From: Deltaproteobacteria bacterium
Lineage (GTDB): Bacteria; Desulfobacterota; Syntrophorhabdia; Syntrophorhabdales; Syntrophorhabdaceae
DNA length: 64,000 bases
Direction of reading: 5' to 3'
Assembly (NCBI GenBank): GCA_022711595.1
Contig: JAKLET010000019.1
Location: 1-64,000 of the forward strand
The notes under the pieces were generated by a model. That model had not been told where the DNA came from, searched no databases, and saw only the letters and a program-made list of their open reading frames with translations. Made by a program: the position numbers and the translations under genes. Positions within the stretch are counted from its first letter, which is position 1; every line of letters starts with the position of its first letter. Below are positions 46,586 to 54,930 of the stretch, one piece after another.

Positions 46586-48160
46586 TTATCCGTCCCGTTC
46601 TCTTGTGTAATGAAAAAGGGCCATGTCTGTTTCGCCGACGCGCTGCTCAAGTTTTAGCCTGATGCCGGGGACGGAACTCTCGACTTCTTTCGCGTCACGT
46701 TCACGGGTCAGGAGAAAAAACTCCTTTTCACTGCCTGCGTAGCTTTTCAGGCGGGTTGTGTCATGCTCATCGATGTGGACCGCGAACTTCCCCGTGTAGT
46801 AAACGTAAACGCCGCGCATGCTCCCGTAATAGACCCACGGGATATTGTCCCCGGTAAGGGCGCGTATTTTCACGCACAAAGGTTTTGGTGACTTGTAGAG
46901 GTTCCATTTCCCGAATATGGAGATGTTTCCGGCCATGTATGCGAGGGCCATGAAGACGGTGATACAGGCGAACGCTGTCCGGACCCTGCGTATCCCGACA
47001 GATACAAAGACAAGGATGCCGCATGCAAGACCGAGGGACCCGATTACGATCCGTTCGGTCCGGAATTCACTGTAAAGAGACGGCCTGTAAACAAGGAGGA
47101 TGATCCCCATTGCGCACAGAACGGTACCGAGCAGGGGATAGGCTATTTTGTTGTAGCGTATCTTTTCGTCGGTTATGCATCCCGATGCTATCACCGCGAG
47201 GGCCGGCAAGGCGGGCAGCATGTATTTACTGATCTTGCCTGATGAAAGAGATAGAAAGAAAAAGAGCCAGAAGAACCATATGGTGAAGAAACGCATCCGG
47301 TGGTTGCCGCCCCATCCCCTGATCGCCGCATAGAGGCCCATGGGCAGAAAAAGGCTCCAGGGAAAGAAATCAAGGGGGAGTGTCGTGAAATAATAATAAA
47401 AAGGTCTTTTATGGCTCCAGGCGTCAAAGAAGCGCAGGAAGTTCTGCCGGAGTATGTTTTCATAGAGGTAGGGGAGCCCTTCCCGGAAGTAGACGGCCAG
47501 GTACCAGGGGACGACGATGGCCAAAAACAGAATGAGGCCCACCCAGGTGTGCTTCATCGCGAGAAGGGAAAGCTTTTTTTCCGAGGCGCAGTAAAAAAGA
47601 GCTGCCGGAACGGCCAGCGCCACGGCAAGAGGGCCCTTTGTCATAAATGCGAAGGCAAGGAGCACAAAAAAGAGATAGTAATATGCCGTCCTGCCGCCCT
47701 GTGTGAACCGGAAGAATGAGAGAAGCGCCAGCACCAGGGCTGCCGAGAAGACCATGTCCACCTGGAGGTAGCGCGCCTGCCAGTAGAAGAGCGGCGACAG
47801 CGCCAGTATGACACAGCTGATCACGGCCCGCTGGAGGCCGAAGGACCTCAGGACAACAAAGAAGAGGGCCATGATCGTGGCAAGCGCCGCGATGGCGGAG
47901 GCAAGTCGCATGGACGTTTCATCCGGTAAAAACGGGAAGGTTTTGGCAAAGGCAAAGACGGCATAATAAAAAAAAGGGGGTTTTTCTCCGTAGGCGGTGT
48001 TGTTCAGATGAGGGACCACAAGATCGTTGTCCAGCTCTTTGACGATCTGGGCAAAATCCCCCTCATCAGGAGCCCAGAAATCCCTTGCACCGAGGCCCGT
48101 GAGAAAGAGCAGGCAGCAGGCGGCCAGTATCAAAAAGAGTGTGGTCCGTTCACCTTTCAC
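46586..48160 (-). CDS. ArnT/PMT-like glycosyltransferase (GT83), copy B
   Basis: 524-residue membrane glycosyltransferase with the same layout as its downstream neighbour: WAPDEGDFAQIVKEL with the Asp-Glu pair, YGEKPPFFYYAVFAFAK, multiple hydrophobic helices and a C-terminal soluble domain (VYYGSMRGVYVYYTGKF). The start is a GTG preceded by GGGAGAG. The tandem pair differ enough in sequence that they probably have different acceptors or donors rather than being a recent duplication. Both are likely involved in envelope or lipid modification; substrates cannot be assigned. Confidence 0.88.
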   Translation of the reverse strand: MKGERTTLFLILAACCLLFLTGLGARDFWAPDEGDFAQIVKELDNDLVVPHLNNTAYGEKPPFFYYAVFAFAKTFPFLPDETSMRLASAIAALATIMALFFVVLRSFGLQRAVISCVILALSPLFYWQARYLQVDMVFSAALVLALLSFFRFTQGGRTAYYYLFFVLLAFAFMTKGPLAVALAVPAALFYCASEKKLSLLAMKHTWVGLILFLAIVVPWYLAVYFREGLPYLYENILRQNFLRFFDAWSHKRPFYYYFTTLPLDFFPWSLFLPMGLYAAIRGWGGNHRMRFFTIWFFWLFFFLSLSSGKISKYMLPALPALAVIASGCITDEKIRYNKIAYPLLGTVLCAMGIILLVYRPSLYSEFRTERIVIGSLGLACGILVFVSVGIRRVRTAFACITVFMALAYMAGNISIFGKWNLYKSPKPLCVKIRALTGDNIPWVYYGSMRGVYVYYTGKFAVHIDEHDTTRLKSYAGSEKEFFLLTRERDAKEVESSVPGIRLKLEQRVGETDMALFHYTRERDG

Positions 48161-48342
48161 GGCAATAAACTCTCCCGTTCACGTAAAAAAGATTAAATGA
48201 CCAATAACCAAATTTCAATAACCAAAGCAAAAAAGATAATAACCTGTAACCAGATCAAAAAAACTGATTAAATGCCGTTCCTGACGTTCTATTCCATTCG
48301 GTCATTGGTTAATTGGTCGTTTTCGGTTGTATCATAAAAAAA

Positions 48343-48706
48343 GGGTAGACTGTAAGCCGGGTTCTGTATCCCGCCGATGGGCGGAAGCGGTGATCATTTC
48401 TCTAAGGGTCCGGGTTTCCCCGGACCTCAAGCGGCCTACCCGGGTAATGGACGGGCCATCCATGCCGTCTTGAAGGACGGCACCCTCTTTGGCCTTGCAT
48501 CGGATGGGGTTTACAAAGCTCCCGTGTCGCCACGGGACTGGTGAGCTCTTGCCTCGCCATTTCACCCTTACCCCTGCCTGAGCGGGGCGGTATCCTTTCT
48601 GTTGCACTTTCCCTGGGGTTGCCCCCGGTTCCCGTTAAGAACCATCCTGCCCTTCGATGCCCGGACTTTCCTCCCCGCATGAAGCGGAGCGACCACCCGT
48701 CTACCC
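48343..48706 (-). ncRNA. rnpB: RNase P RNA (bacterial class A)
   Basis: On the minus strand this about 364-nt RNA has matching ends (GGGTAGAC at 5', GTCTACCC at 3'), the conserved GAGGAAAGTCCGGGC block (48659-48673), ACAGAAA and GGGTGAAA elements, and the terminal ACAGAACCCGGCTTACAG (48351-48368). A T run follows at 48335-48342. It is the catalytic part of RNase P, which matures tRNA 5' ends. The 5' end touches the rnhA stop codon. A weak promoter (CGGACA-16-CATAAA) lies inside the 3' end of rnhA. Confidence 0.97.
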
Positions 48707-49099
48707 TTTTTTTATGGCGTCCTTTGCGAGTTTGTCCGCCACTCTGTTTTGTTCCCTTGGTACATATTGTATCGCAAAATGCTCGAAATTGCTTGCGATA
48801 TTTTTAACCTGCTTTACGTAGCTGAACAGTGTGGCGTTCTTGATCTTGTAAACGCCGGTGACCTGGTTTGCAACAAGGAGTGAATCGGTGTACACAGTTA
48901 TCTCCCTGACAGACCGGTCAATGGCAATTTTAAGTGCGTGTATAAGGGCTTCATATTCAGCCATGTTGTTTGTCATTTCACCGAGAAAGACCGCCTCTTT
49001 GAGCAATTCGCCGCCTTCTTCGTCCTGAACGAAGATGCCGGCCCCTGACCTGCCGGGATTGCCCGAAGAAGCGCCGTCAACATGAACGTGCCAGCGCAT
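48701..49099 (-). CDS. rnhA: Ribonuclease HI-family protein
   Basis: Cleaves RNA in RNA-DNA hybrids. The 132 residues hold the DEDD catalytic set: VDGASSGNPGRSGAGIF (first Asp), NMAEYEALIHAL (Glu), VYTDSLLVANQVTG (second Asp) and NRVADKLAKDA (fourth). The length and GASSGNPG motif match the short RNase HI type without the E. coli basic handle. I set the start at the ATG 49099, which overlaps the stop of the zinc-ribbon gene (TGATG); an upstream extension is unlike the family. The TAG stop lies within the first bases of rnpB, a 6-nt overlap. Confidence 0.93.
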   Translation of the reverse strand: MRWHVHVDGASSGNPGRSGAGIFVQDEEGGELLKEAVFLGEMTNNMAEYEALIHALKIAIDRSVREITVYTDSLLVANQVTGVYKIKNATLFSYVKQVKNIASNFEHFAIQYVPREQNRVADKLAKDAIKKG

Positions 49100-49809
49100 C
49101 AGTCGTTTTCTCTGAAGAAAAGGATCCTGTTGCAGCTCGGACACTGTATGAGTTTTTTGTTCTTGGTTACCTCGATAAAAAGCTGGGGAGGGATATTCAT
49201 GTGACATCCCATGCACACCCCGTTTTTGACGTTCGTCACCGCCACGCCGCCGCGCCTCTCCCGGAGAATGCCGTAGATGTTTCGAAGATTGTCGCTGACA
49301 ACGGACAGCAGGTTGTCCCTTTCGGTTGTGAGCCTGGTTATGATCTCATCCATCGATTGGATCTCTTTTTCGATCTCTATCTTTTCGACCTCTGATTCTT
49401 TCTCACGTTTCTTCAACTGCTCTGTCGATGCTTCGTTGTCCTTCCTGAGGTCTTCGATCTTGTCCATGAGCACGAGCACATCTTCTTCGGTGCGGTCGTT
49501 TGTTTCCTTTGCGGCCTCGATCTCCTTGAGAAGGGCCTGGTATTCCTTGTTTGTTTTCACGTCATAGAGCTTGACTTCAAGCTTCTTGATCTTCTCCTTG
49601 TCAGTTTCCAGTTCCTTTTCCTTCTTGCGTCTCTCCTTGTCGAGCTCCTCTATGATCTCTTTTTCCTTTTCGATCTTCTGCCGCACCATGGACATCTCTT
49701 CCTCCATGGTTTTCAGCTTAATTGGAGCCTGGAGAAGCTTTTGTTCGTTCTCCATTATCATTGATTCTATTTTTTGTGCCTCGAAAAGAGTTCCCAGTTC
49801 CTGCTCCAC
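49099..49809 (-). CDS. Zinc-ribbon coiled-coil protein (CT398/DUF164-like)
   Basis: 236-residue protein with a long coiled coil (about 15-175, rich in Lys/Glu) and a C-terminal zinc ribbon: CMGCHMNIPPQ and CPSCNRILFF supply four cysteines. Members of this family occur widely in bacteria and form hairpin-shaped coiled coils; the function is unclear, with suggested links to nucleic-acid handling and secretion. It uses a GTG start with GGAGGGC upstream. It is translationally coupled to RNase HI through TGATG, and RNase P RNA follows, so the context points to RNA metabolism. Confidence 0.9.
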   Translation of the reverse strand: MEQELGTLFEAQKIESMIMENEQKLLQAPIKLKTMEEEMSMVRQKIEKEKEIIEELDKERRKKEKELETDKEKIKKLEVKLYDVKTNKEYQALLKEIEAAKETNDRTEEDVLVLMDKIEDLRKDNEASTEQLKKREKESEVEKIEIEKEIQSMDEIITRLTTERDNLLSVVSDNLRNIYGILRERRGGVAVTNVKNGVCMGCHMNIPPQLFIEVTKNKKLIQCPSCNRILFFREND

Positions 49810-49829
49810 TTTATGCCCTCCAAAATGCT

Positions 49830-49859
49830 GAGGGGGTGTACCCGATGGTACACCCCCTC
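49830..49859 (-). terminator. Strong 13-bp hairpin between the CAU tRNA and the zinc-ribbon gene
   Basis: GAGGGGGTGTACC (49830-49842) and GGTACACCCCCTC (49847-49859) form a perfect stem with a 4-nt loop. On the minus strand it lies after the tRNA and 20 nt before the zinc-ribbon gene's GTG, covering its upstream region. Without a good T run it may be a processing or attenuation element. Confidence 0.55.
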
Positions 49860-49914
49860 GCTATAAGTTCAAGATCCCGTTCTATAAGAAATTTTATCAA
49901 CATTTAGTTTTAAA

Positions 49915-49987
49915 TGGGCCCACCTGGGTTCGAACCAGGGACCTACCGGTTATGAGCCGGTGGCTCTTCCAGCTGAGCTATGGGCCC
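49915..49987 (-). tRNA. tRNA with anticodon CAU (elongator Met or Ile2)
   Basis: On the minus strand the 73-nt gene has the acceptor stem GGGCCCA/TGGGCCC, the anticodon loop CTCATAA and the T-arm CCTGGTTCGAACCAGG. The first base pair is G-C, so it is not the initiator. It could be elongator Met or the lysidine-modified Ile2; sequence alone does not decide. CCA is not encoded, unlike the tRNA-Ser gene in this window. Confidence 0.93.
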
Positions 49988-50260
49988 AACATTTCTAATA
50001 AAATAAACGATTTTGACCTGCTTTGTCAATGAATGAAAACCGGAGAGAGGCAACAGAAAAACAATTACCGATCCTCCAATAATTAATAAGCAATAAAAAA
50101 ACAACGTGAACAGCGTTCCATTGGCCGTTGGGGTTTGATTATTGATCATTGCTTCTCTGTTTTGTGTCCGGTGACCCCCTGTATTTTTTATTCCATTTTC
50201 CTGCGGATCTATACTAAAATGTCGACACAAGGCAAATTGTGAGAGTCAAGGAGGGGACCC

Positions 50261-51607
50261 ATGAGTGATGAGAGGGTTACGAAAGAACAGCTTATTGAAA
50301 AGGCAAAGAAGCCGGCACTTGATGCAATGAAAATGCACCCCTTTTACAAAGGCAAGATCGAGATTGTTCCCAAGTGCGTCATCAGGGATTTCAACGATTT
50401 CGCAATATGGTACACGCCCGGTGTAGCGGAGCCGTGCATGGAGATCAACAGGGACCCCGAGAAGGTCTTTGAATATACCAACAAGGCCAATATGGTGGGG
50501 ATAGTGACTGACGGCACGAGGGTGCTGGGCCTTGGCGATATCGGGCCGATGGCGGGGCTGCCGGTGATGGAAGGAAAGGCGCTTCTGTTCAAATATCTCG
50601 GAGGTGTCGACGCATTCCCGATCTGTCTCGACACAAAGGACCCGGAAGAGATCGTCAGGACCGTGAAGATCATTGCCCCGGTCTTCGGCGGTATCAATCT
50701 TGAGGACATCGAGAACCCGAAGTGCTTTTATGTGCTGGAGAAGCTGAGGGCCGAATCCCCTATCCCCGTCTGGCATGACGATCAGCAGGGAACGGCGGCG
50801 GTCACCCTCGCGGGTCTCATCAATGCCCTCAAAATTGTGAACAAACGGATCGAGGACGCGAAGATCACGATGATCGGCATAGGCGCGGCCAATGTCTGCA
50901 TTGTCAGGATGCTCATAAAAGCCGGCGCGGACCCGAAAAAGATCATCGTCGTCGACAGTAAGGGCATACTTAACCGGAAACGTGACGATATAAAACCAAC
51001 ACACAGGGAAAAGCTCGAGTTTGCACAGATAACCAACGGTGAGAACCGCCACGGGGACACTGCCGATGCCCTTAAGGGCCAGGATGTCCTCATAGCCCTC
51101 TCGAAGTCGGGACCCGATGTCATACAAAAGGACTGGGTCGCCTCCATGGCCGATAATTCCATCGTCTTTGTATGTGCCAATCCGATACCGGAGATGTGGC
51201 CCTGGGACGCGAAAGAAGCCGGGGCCCGTATCGTGGCGACGGGACGGAGCGATTTTCCGAACCAGGTCAACAACTCCGTGGGTTTTCCCGCCATATTCCG
51301 CGGGACACTTGACGTCATGGCCCGGACCATCACCGACGAGATGTGCATCGCGGCGGCCCGGGAGCTTGCAAGGTGCGCAGAGGACAGGGGGCTTGCCGAA
51401 GACTACCTCCTGCCGACCATGAGCGAGTGGGAGGTCTTTCCGAGGGAGGCCGTAGCCGTCGCGAAGATGGCCATGCAGCAGGGAGTGGCCCGGTTGAAGA
51501 TAGATGAGAAGGAGCTGTACAATATGGCGGTATCGAAGATCAGGCGGGCGCAGGAAGAGGTGGGCCTTCTCATGGAGAAGGGAGTTATAGCGCCGTACAT
51601 TGAGTGA
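50261..51607 (+). CDS. NAD(P)-dependent malic enzyme
   Basis: Oxidative decarboxylation of malate to pyruvate (or the reverse) in the cytosol. The 448 residues are the short bacterial malic enzyme: AIWYTPGVAEPCMEI with catalytic Tyr, FEYTNKANMVGIVTDGT with catalytic Lys, metal site in VWHDDQQGTAAVTLAGLIN, and the Rossmann dinucleotide site IGIGAANVCIVRMLIKAG. No phosphotransacetylase domain is fused. AAGGAGGGG lies before the ATG. The stop overlaps the fumarase leader, placing malate next to fumarate conversion in one operon. Confidence 0.95.
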   Translation: MSDERVTKEQLIEKAKKPALDAMKMHPFYKGKIEIVPKCVIRDFNDFAIWYTPGVAEPCMEINRDPEKVFEYTNKANMVGIVTDGTRVLGLGDIGPMAGLPVMEGKALLFKYLGGVDAFPICLDTKDPEEIVRTVKIIAPVFGGINLEDIENPKCFYVLEKLRAESPIPVWHDDQQGTAAVTLAGLINALKIVNKRIEDAKITMIGIGAANVCIVRMLIKAGADPKKIIVVDSKGILNRKRDDIKPTHREKLEFAQITNGENRHGDTADALKGQDVLIALSKSGPDVIQKDWVASMADNSIVFVCANPIPEMWPWDAKEAGARIVATGRSDFPNQVNNSVGFPAIFRGTLDVMARTITDEMCIAAARELARCAEDRGLAEDYLLPTMSEWEVFPREAVAVAKMAMQQGVARLKIDEKELYNMAVSKIRRAQEEVGLLMEKGVIAPYIE

Positions 51608-51621
51608 GGGGCGAAGAAACC

Positions 51622-52461
51622 ATGAGGGATATACATACAGACGAGATCATATCGGCAATTGAGAACCTGTTCATAGATGCCAACATCAACCTTCCGGAAA
51701 ATGTCTACAAGGCGATCAGCGATGCCGTAGAAAAAGAAAGATCGCCCGTCGGCAAAGAAGTCTTGAAGGAGCTGCTCAGGAATGCGGACGCGGCCCGTCA
51801 GGAACACATGCCCATATGCCAGGACACGGGTGTGGCAGTCACGTTCCTTGAGGTAGGACAGGATGTCCATATTGTCGGCGGCGGCCTGGCAGAGGCGGTC
51901 AGTGAGGGTGTGCGGAGGGCCTATAAAAAGGGTTACCTGAGAAAGTCCTGCTGTCATCCCTTCAGCAGGAAGAACACCGGGGACAACACCCCGCCTGTCA
52001 TTCACGCAAAGATCGTGCCGGGCGATAAATTGAAGATCACCGTTCTGCCCAAGGGCGGAGGCAGCGAGAACTACGGGGAGGTCCGTATGCTGGTGCCGGC
52101 CCAGGGCAGGGACGGGGTGAAGACCTTCGTGCTTGAAATGGTGAAAAAAGGCGGTCCCAACCCCTGTCCGCCCATTATTGTGGGTGTGGGCATTGGGGGG
52201 AATTTCGAAACCTCCGCGATGCTTTCCAAGGAGGCCATCATGGTCCCCATTGGAGAGCGCAATGCAGATGAAGAGCTCGCCGCGATGGAGATGGAACTGC
52301 TTGGCGAGATCAACAGGACCGGCATAGGGCCCCAGGGATATGGCGGCACGGTCACCGCCCTCGACGTCCACATCAGGATGGTGCCATGCCACCTCGCTTC
52401 GTTGCCTGTGGCGGTGAACATTCAGTGCCATGCGCACAGGATCAGGGAGATGGTATTATGA
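51622..52461 (+). CDS. fumA: Class I fumarate hydratase, alpha subunit
   Basis: Iron-sulphur subunit of two-part class I fumarase (fumarate to malate). The 279 residues carry the three [4Fe-4S] cysteines in MPICQDTGVAVTF, KSCCHPFSRKNTGDNTPP and GPNPCPPIIVGVGIGG, and end in LASLPVAVNIQCHAHR. I set the start at MRDIHTDEIISAIENLF, which matches family length; a GTG at 51604 would overlap the malic enzyme stop. It overlaps the beta subunit gene by 4 nt. Oxygen-labile class I enzymes suit an anaerobe. Confidence 0.95.
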   Translation: MRDIHTDEIISAIENLFIDANINLPENVYKAISDAVEKERSPVGKEVLKELLRNADAARQEHMPICQDTGVAVTFLEVGQDVHIVGGGLAEAVSEGVRRAYKKGYLRKSCCHPFSRKNTGDNTPPVIHAKIVPGDKLKITVLPKGGGSENYGEVRMLVPAQGRDGVKTFVLEMVKKGGPNPCPPIIVGVGIGGNFETSAMLSKEAIMVPIGERNADEELAAMEMELLGEINRTGIGPQGYGGTVTALDVHIRMVPCHLASLPVAVNIQCHAHRIREMVL

Positions 52462-53066
52462 CAGGTAAGGCACGCCGGACTGACGGGAAGAGAAACTCTT
52501 ATTCCATGGAAAAGAAGATTAGAACTCCCCTTGAAGGGGATGTCATACGGCTTCTGGGGGCAGGAGAGAAGGTGCTTCTGAGCGGCTATATATATACCGC
52601 CCGTGATGCCGCCCATAAGAGATTCGCCGAGACTATTAAGGCCGGAGGCCAGCTTCCGCTGGAGCTCAAGGGCCAGGTCATATATTACTGCGGTCCCTCG
52701 CCCGCGCCGCCGGGCAGGGTGATAGGCTCGTGCGGGCCGACCACGAGCTCCCGTATGGATGCCTATGCCCCAAAACTGATCTCTTTGGGCCTTAAGGGCA
52801 TGATAGGGAAGGGAAGGCGTTCTCCCGCCGTGAGGGATGCGATGAAACAGCACGAGGCGGTTTATTTCGGCGCGACGGGAGGGGCCGGGGCGCTGATCTC
52901 CCGCAGCGTGGTTTCCGCCGAAGTTATCGCGTACGAGGACCTGGGGCCGGAGGCAGTTGTCAGGCTGGAAGTCAGGGACATGCCGCTTTTTGTTATAAAT
53001 GACATTTACGGCAATGACCTGTATGAGACCGGTGTGGAACGTTACAGAAGCGGCCCGTTATATTGA
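52458..53066 (+). CDS. fumB: Class I fumarate hydratase, beta subunit
   Basis: Completes the two-subunit fumarase. The 202 residues carry KIRTPLEGDVIRLL, YYCGPSPAPPGRVIGSCGPTT-type sequence (CGPSPAPPGRVIGSCGP), and the Gly-rich YFGATGGAGALISRSV. I prefer the ATG at 52458, which overlaps the alpha stop as ATGA, over MEKKIRTP at 52506; the N-terminal 16 residues are not conserved and the shorter form is possible. The gene ends about 65 nt before myo-inositol-phosphate synthase and a separate promoter lies between. Confidence 0.94.
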   Translation: MTGKARRTDGKRNSYSMEKKIRTPLEGDVIRLLGAGEKVLLSGYIYTARDAAHKRFAETIKAGGQLPLELKGQVIYYCGPSPAPPGRVIGSCGPTTSSRMDAYAPKLISLGLKGMIGKGRRSPAVRDAMKQHEAVYFGATGGAGALISRSVVSAEVIAYEDLGPEAVVRLEVRDMPLFVINDIYGNDLYETGVERYRSGPLY

Positions 53067-53079
53067 TGGACCATATCTT

Positions 53080-53108
53080 TTGACTTTTTGAAGCAAATAT
53101 TTTAAAAG
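53080..53108 (+). promoter_or_regulatory. Predicted promoter of the inositol-phosphate operon
   Basis: TTGACT (53080-53085) and TAAAAG (53103-53108) are separated by 17 nt, 24 nt before the start codon. The -10 box is a 4/6 match, so this is tentative. Confidence 0.4.
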
Positions 53109-53131
53109 AGAGAATTATACAAGGAGATGCG

Positions 53132-54223
53132 ATGCCTGAGATTCGTATTGCCGTTGCCGGTGTCGGAAACTGTGCAAGCTCGCTGGTTCAGGGTATATCT
53201 TATTATTCACGGAAAAGGAAAGATGTTGTCGGGCTTATGCACCATGATGTCTGCGGATATAGACCCGGGGACATCAAGCTCGTGGCGGCTTTCGATATTG
53301 ACGGACGTAAGGTCGGAAGCCCCCTTGAAAAGGCCATTTTTGCGCCTCCCAACTGTACGAAGACCATTGAGGCGAAGATCCCTCCCACCGGGGTCAGGGT
53401 CCTCATGGGCCATGTTCTTGACGGTGTTGCGCCGCACATGGGTCTCTACCCTCCTGAAAGGTCATTTGTTATATCAAAGGCCAGACCCGTCGATGTTGCC
53501 AGGGTCCTCAAGGAACGCGGCGTCGACATCCTTGTGAACTACCTCCCCGTCGGTTCAGAGAAGGCGACAAGATATTACGCCGAATGCTGTCTTGAGAGCG
53601 GCGTTAGCCTCATAAACTGCATTCCTGTTTTCATCGCATCTGACAAAAGCTGGGCCGGACGTTTCGAAAAAAAGGGCATACCTGTTATCGGCGACGACGT
53701 CAAATCGCAGATCGGGGCCACTATCATTCACAGGAGCCTCGCGAAGCTTTTCAACGACCGCGGCGTGAAGCTGGACAATACATACCAGCTCAATACCGGC
53801 GGGAATACCGATTTTCTCAACATGCTCAACCGTGAGCGGCTTGTATCGAAAAAGATATCAAAGACGGAGGCGGTGCAATCCATGCTGGACATCCCCATTC
53901 CTCCGGACAACATTCATATCGGCCCTTCCGATTATGTTCCCTGGCAGAAGGACAACAAGGTCTGTTTCATGAGACTCGAAGGCAGGATATTCGGCGATAT
54001 ACCCATCAACTGCGAATTAAGACTTTCCGTCGAAGACTCGCCAAACAGCGGCGGGTGTATCATTGACGCCATACGGTGCTGCAAGGTGGCCCGCGACAAG
54101 GGCATCGGAGGGGTGCTCGAATCCATATCCGCCTATACCATGAAGCATCCCATCAGGCAATATCCCGATGAGGTAGCCAGGAGCATGGTGGAAGAATTCA
54201 TCCGGGGAGAGAGGGACCGGTAG
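53132..54223 (+). CDS. ino1: myo-Inositol-1-phosphate synthase (Ino1-type)
   Basis: Converts glucose-6-phosphate to inositol-1(3)-phosphate using NAD+. The 363 residues match the short bacterial/archaeal form: RIAVAGVGNCASSLVQGISYY (NAD site), VLVNYLPVGSE-like DILVNYLPVGSEKAT, FIASDKSWAGRF, GDDVKSQIGATIIHRSLAKLF, YQLNTGGNTDFLNML and DYVPWQKDNKVCFMRLEGR. AAGGAG lies upstream. It is followed 10 nt later by a CDP-alcohol phosphotransferase gene, together suggesting synthesis of an inositol phospholipid or an inositol-based solute, unusual for this bacterial group. Confidence 0.95.
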   Translation: MPEIRIAVAGVGNCASSLVQGISYYSRKRKDVVGLMHHDVCGYRPGDIKLVAAFDIDGRKVGSPLEKAIFAPPNCTKTIEAKIPPTGVRVLMGHVLDGVAPHMGLYPPERSFVISKARPVDVARVLKERGVDILVNYLPVGSEKATRYYAECCLESGVSLINCIPVFIASDKSWAGRFEKKGIPVIGDDVKSQIGATIIHRSLAKLFNDRGVKLDNTYQLNTGGNTDFLNMLNRERLVSKKISKTEAVQSMLDIPIPPDNIHIGPSDYVPWQKDNKVCFMRLEGRIFGDIPINCELRLSVEDSPNSGGCIIDAIRCCKVARDKGIGGVLESISAYTMKHPIRQYPDEVARSMVEEFIRGERDR

Positions 54224-54233
54224 GGGGCTTATC

Positions 54234-54824
54234 TTGATAAGCTCGAAGATAGGCCACCGTCTTGATCCTGTCATCCTGGCACCGTACCGGCTTTTCTTCA
54301 GAAAAAAAGATATATCGCCGAACATCATAACTGCCGCGGGTACTCTTTTCGGTTTTCTTTCAGCCTTCCTGGTGTACGTACAGTCCCTGACACTCGGTGC
54401 CTGCGCGTTGGTGATAGCGGGCTTTCTTGACCTTCTCGACGGGGCCATCGCGCGTTCGAGCGGGCAGGTCACACGCTTCGGCGGTTTTTTCGATTCAGTG
54501 CTTGACCGCTACACCGATCTTGCCGTCATGGGAGGGATACTGTTCATCTATGTCCGGCACGACAATACGGGATACGCGATAGCGGCCTTTGTCGCCACGG
54601 CCGGGGTTGCCCTTATACCTTACGCGCGGGCAAGGGCGGAGGCGGCCTCACTTTCGTGCAAGACAGGCATCCTTGAGCGTCCGGAGCGGCTTATCCTGCT
54701 CGTCATCGGGCTGTTCTTTCCTTTTCTGCTTGGATATATAATGGTGGCCCTCGCAGTGCTGACCCATGTAACGGTGATCCAGCGGATCCTGTATGTAAGG
54801 AAACAAACAGGTAAAGAGGGTTAG
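54234..54824 (+). CDS. CDP-alcohol phosphatidyltransferase (candidate inositol-phospholipid synthase)
   Basis: 196-residue inner-membrane enzyme with six hydrophobic helices. The CDP-alcohol motif is complete: DGAIARSSGQVTRFGGFFDS then LDRYTD, with the spaced Asp/Gly/Arg/Asp residues. Position directly after Ino1 (10 nt) suggests the acceptor is inositol phosphate, as in actinobacterial and archaeal PI-phosphate synthases, but the family also includes PgsA and others. The start is a TTG with GGGGG upstream. Confidence in the fold is high; the substrate is inference. Confidence 0.85.
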   Translation: MISSKIGHRLDPVILAPYRLFFRKKDISPNIITAAGTLFGFLSAFLVYVQSLTLGACALVIAGFLDLLDGAIARSSGQVTRFGGFFDSVLDRYTDLAVMGGILFIYVRHDNTGYAIAAFVATAGVALIPYARARAEAASLSCKTGILERPERLILLVIGLFFPFLLGYIMVALAVLTHVTVIQRILYVRKQTGKEG

Positions 54825-54930
54825 GGGCTGTTCGAATGCCTCGAACCGCTTGAGCCGCTTGAAGGTGAGAGACAACTTTCCTGTAAATGAAACTTTATAG
54901 TTTTCTAATATTCAAACTGTCAAACTGTTT

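Noticed and set aside
48332-48680. Two overlapping short minus-strand frames of about 91 codons
   Set aside because: They lie wholly or nearly within the RNase P RNA, whose conserved structure explains the sequence.
50246-51127. 293-codon minus-strand frame
   Set aside because: Antisense to the malic enzyme gene; no independent support.
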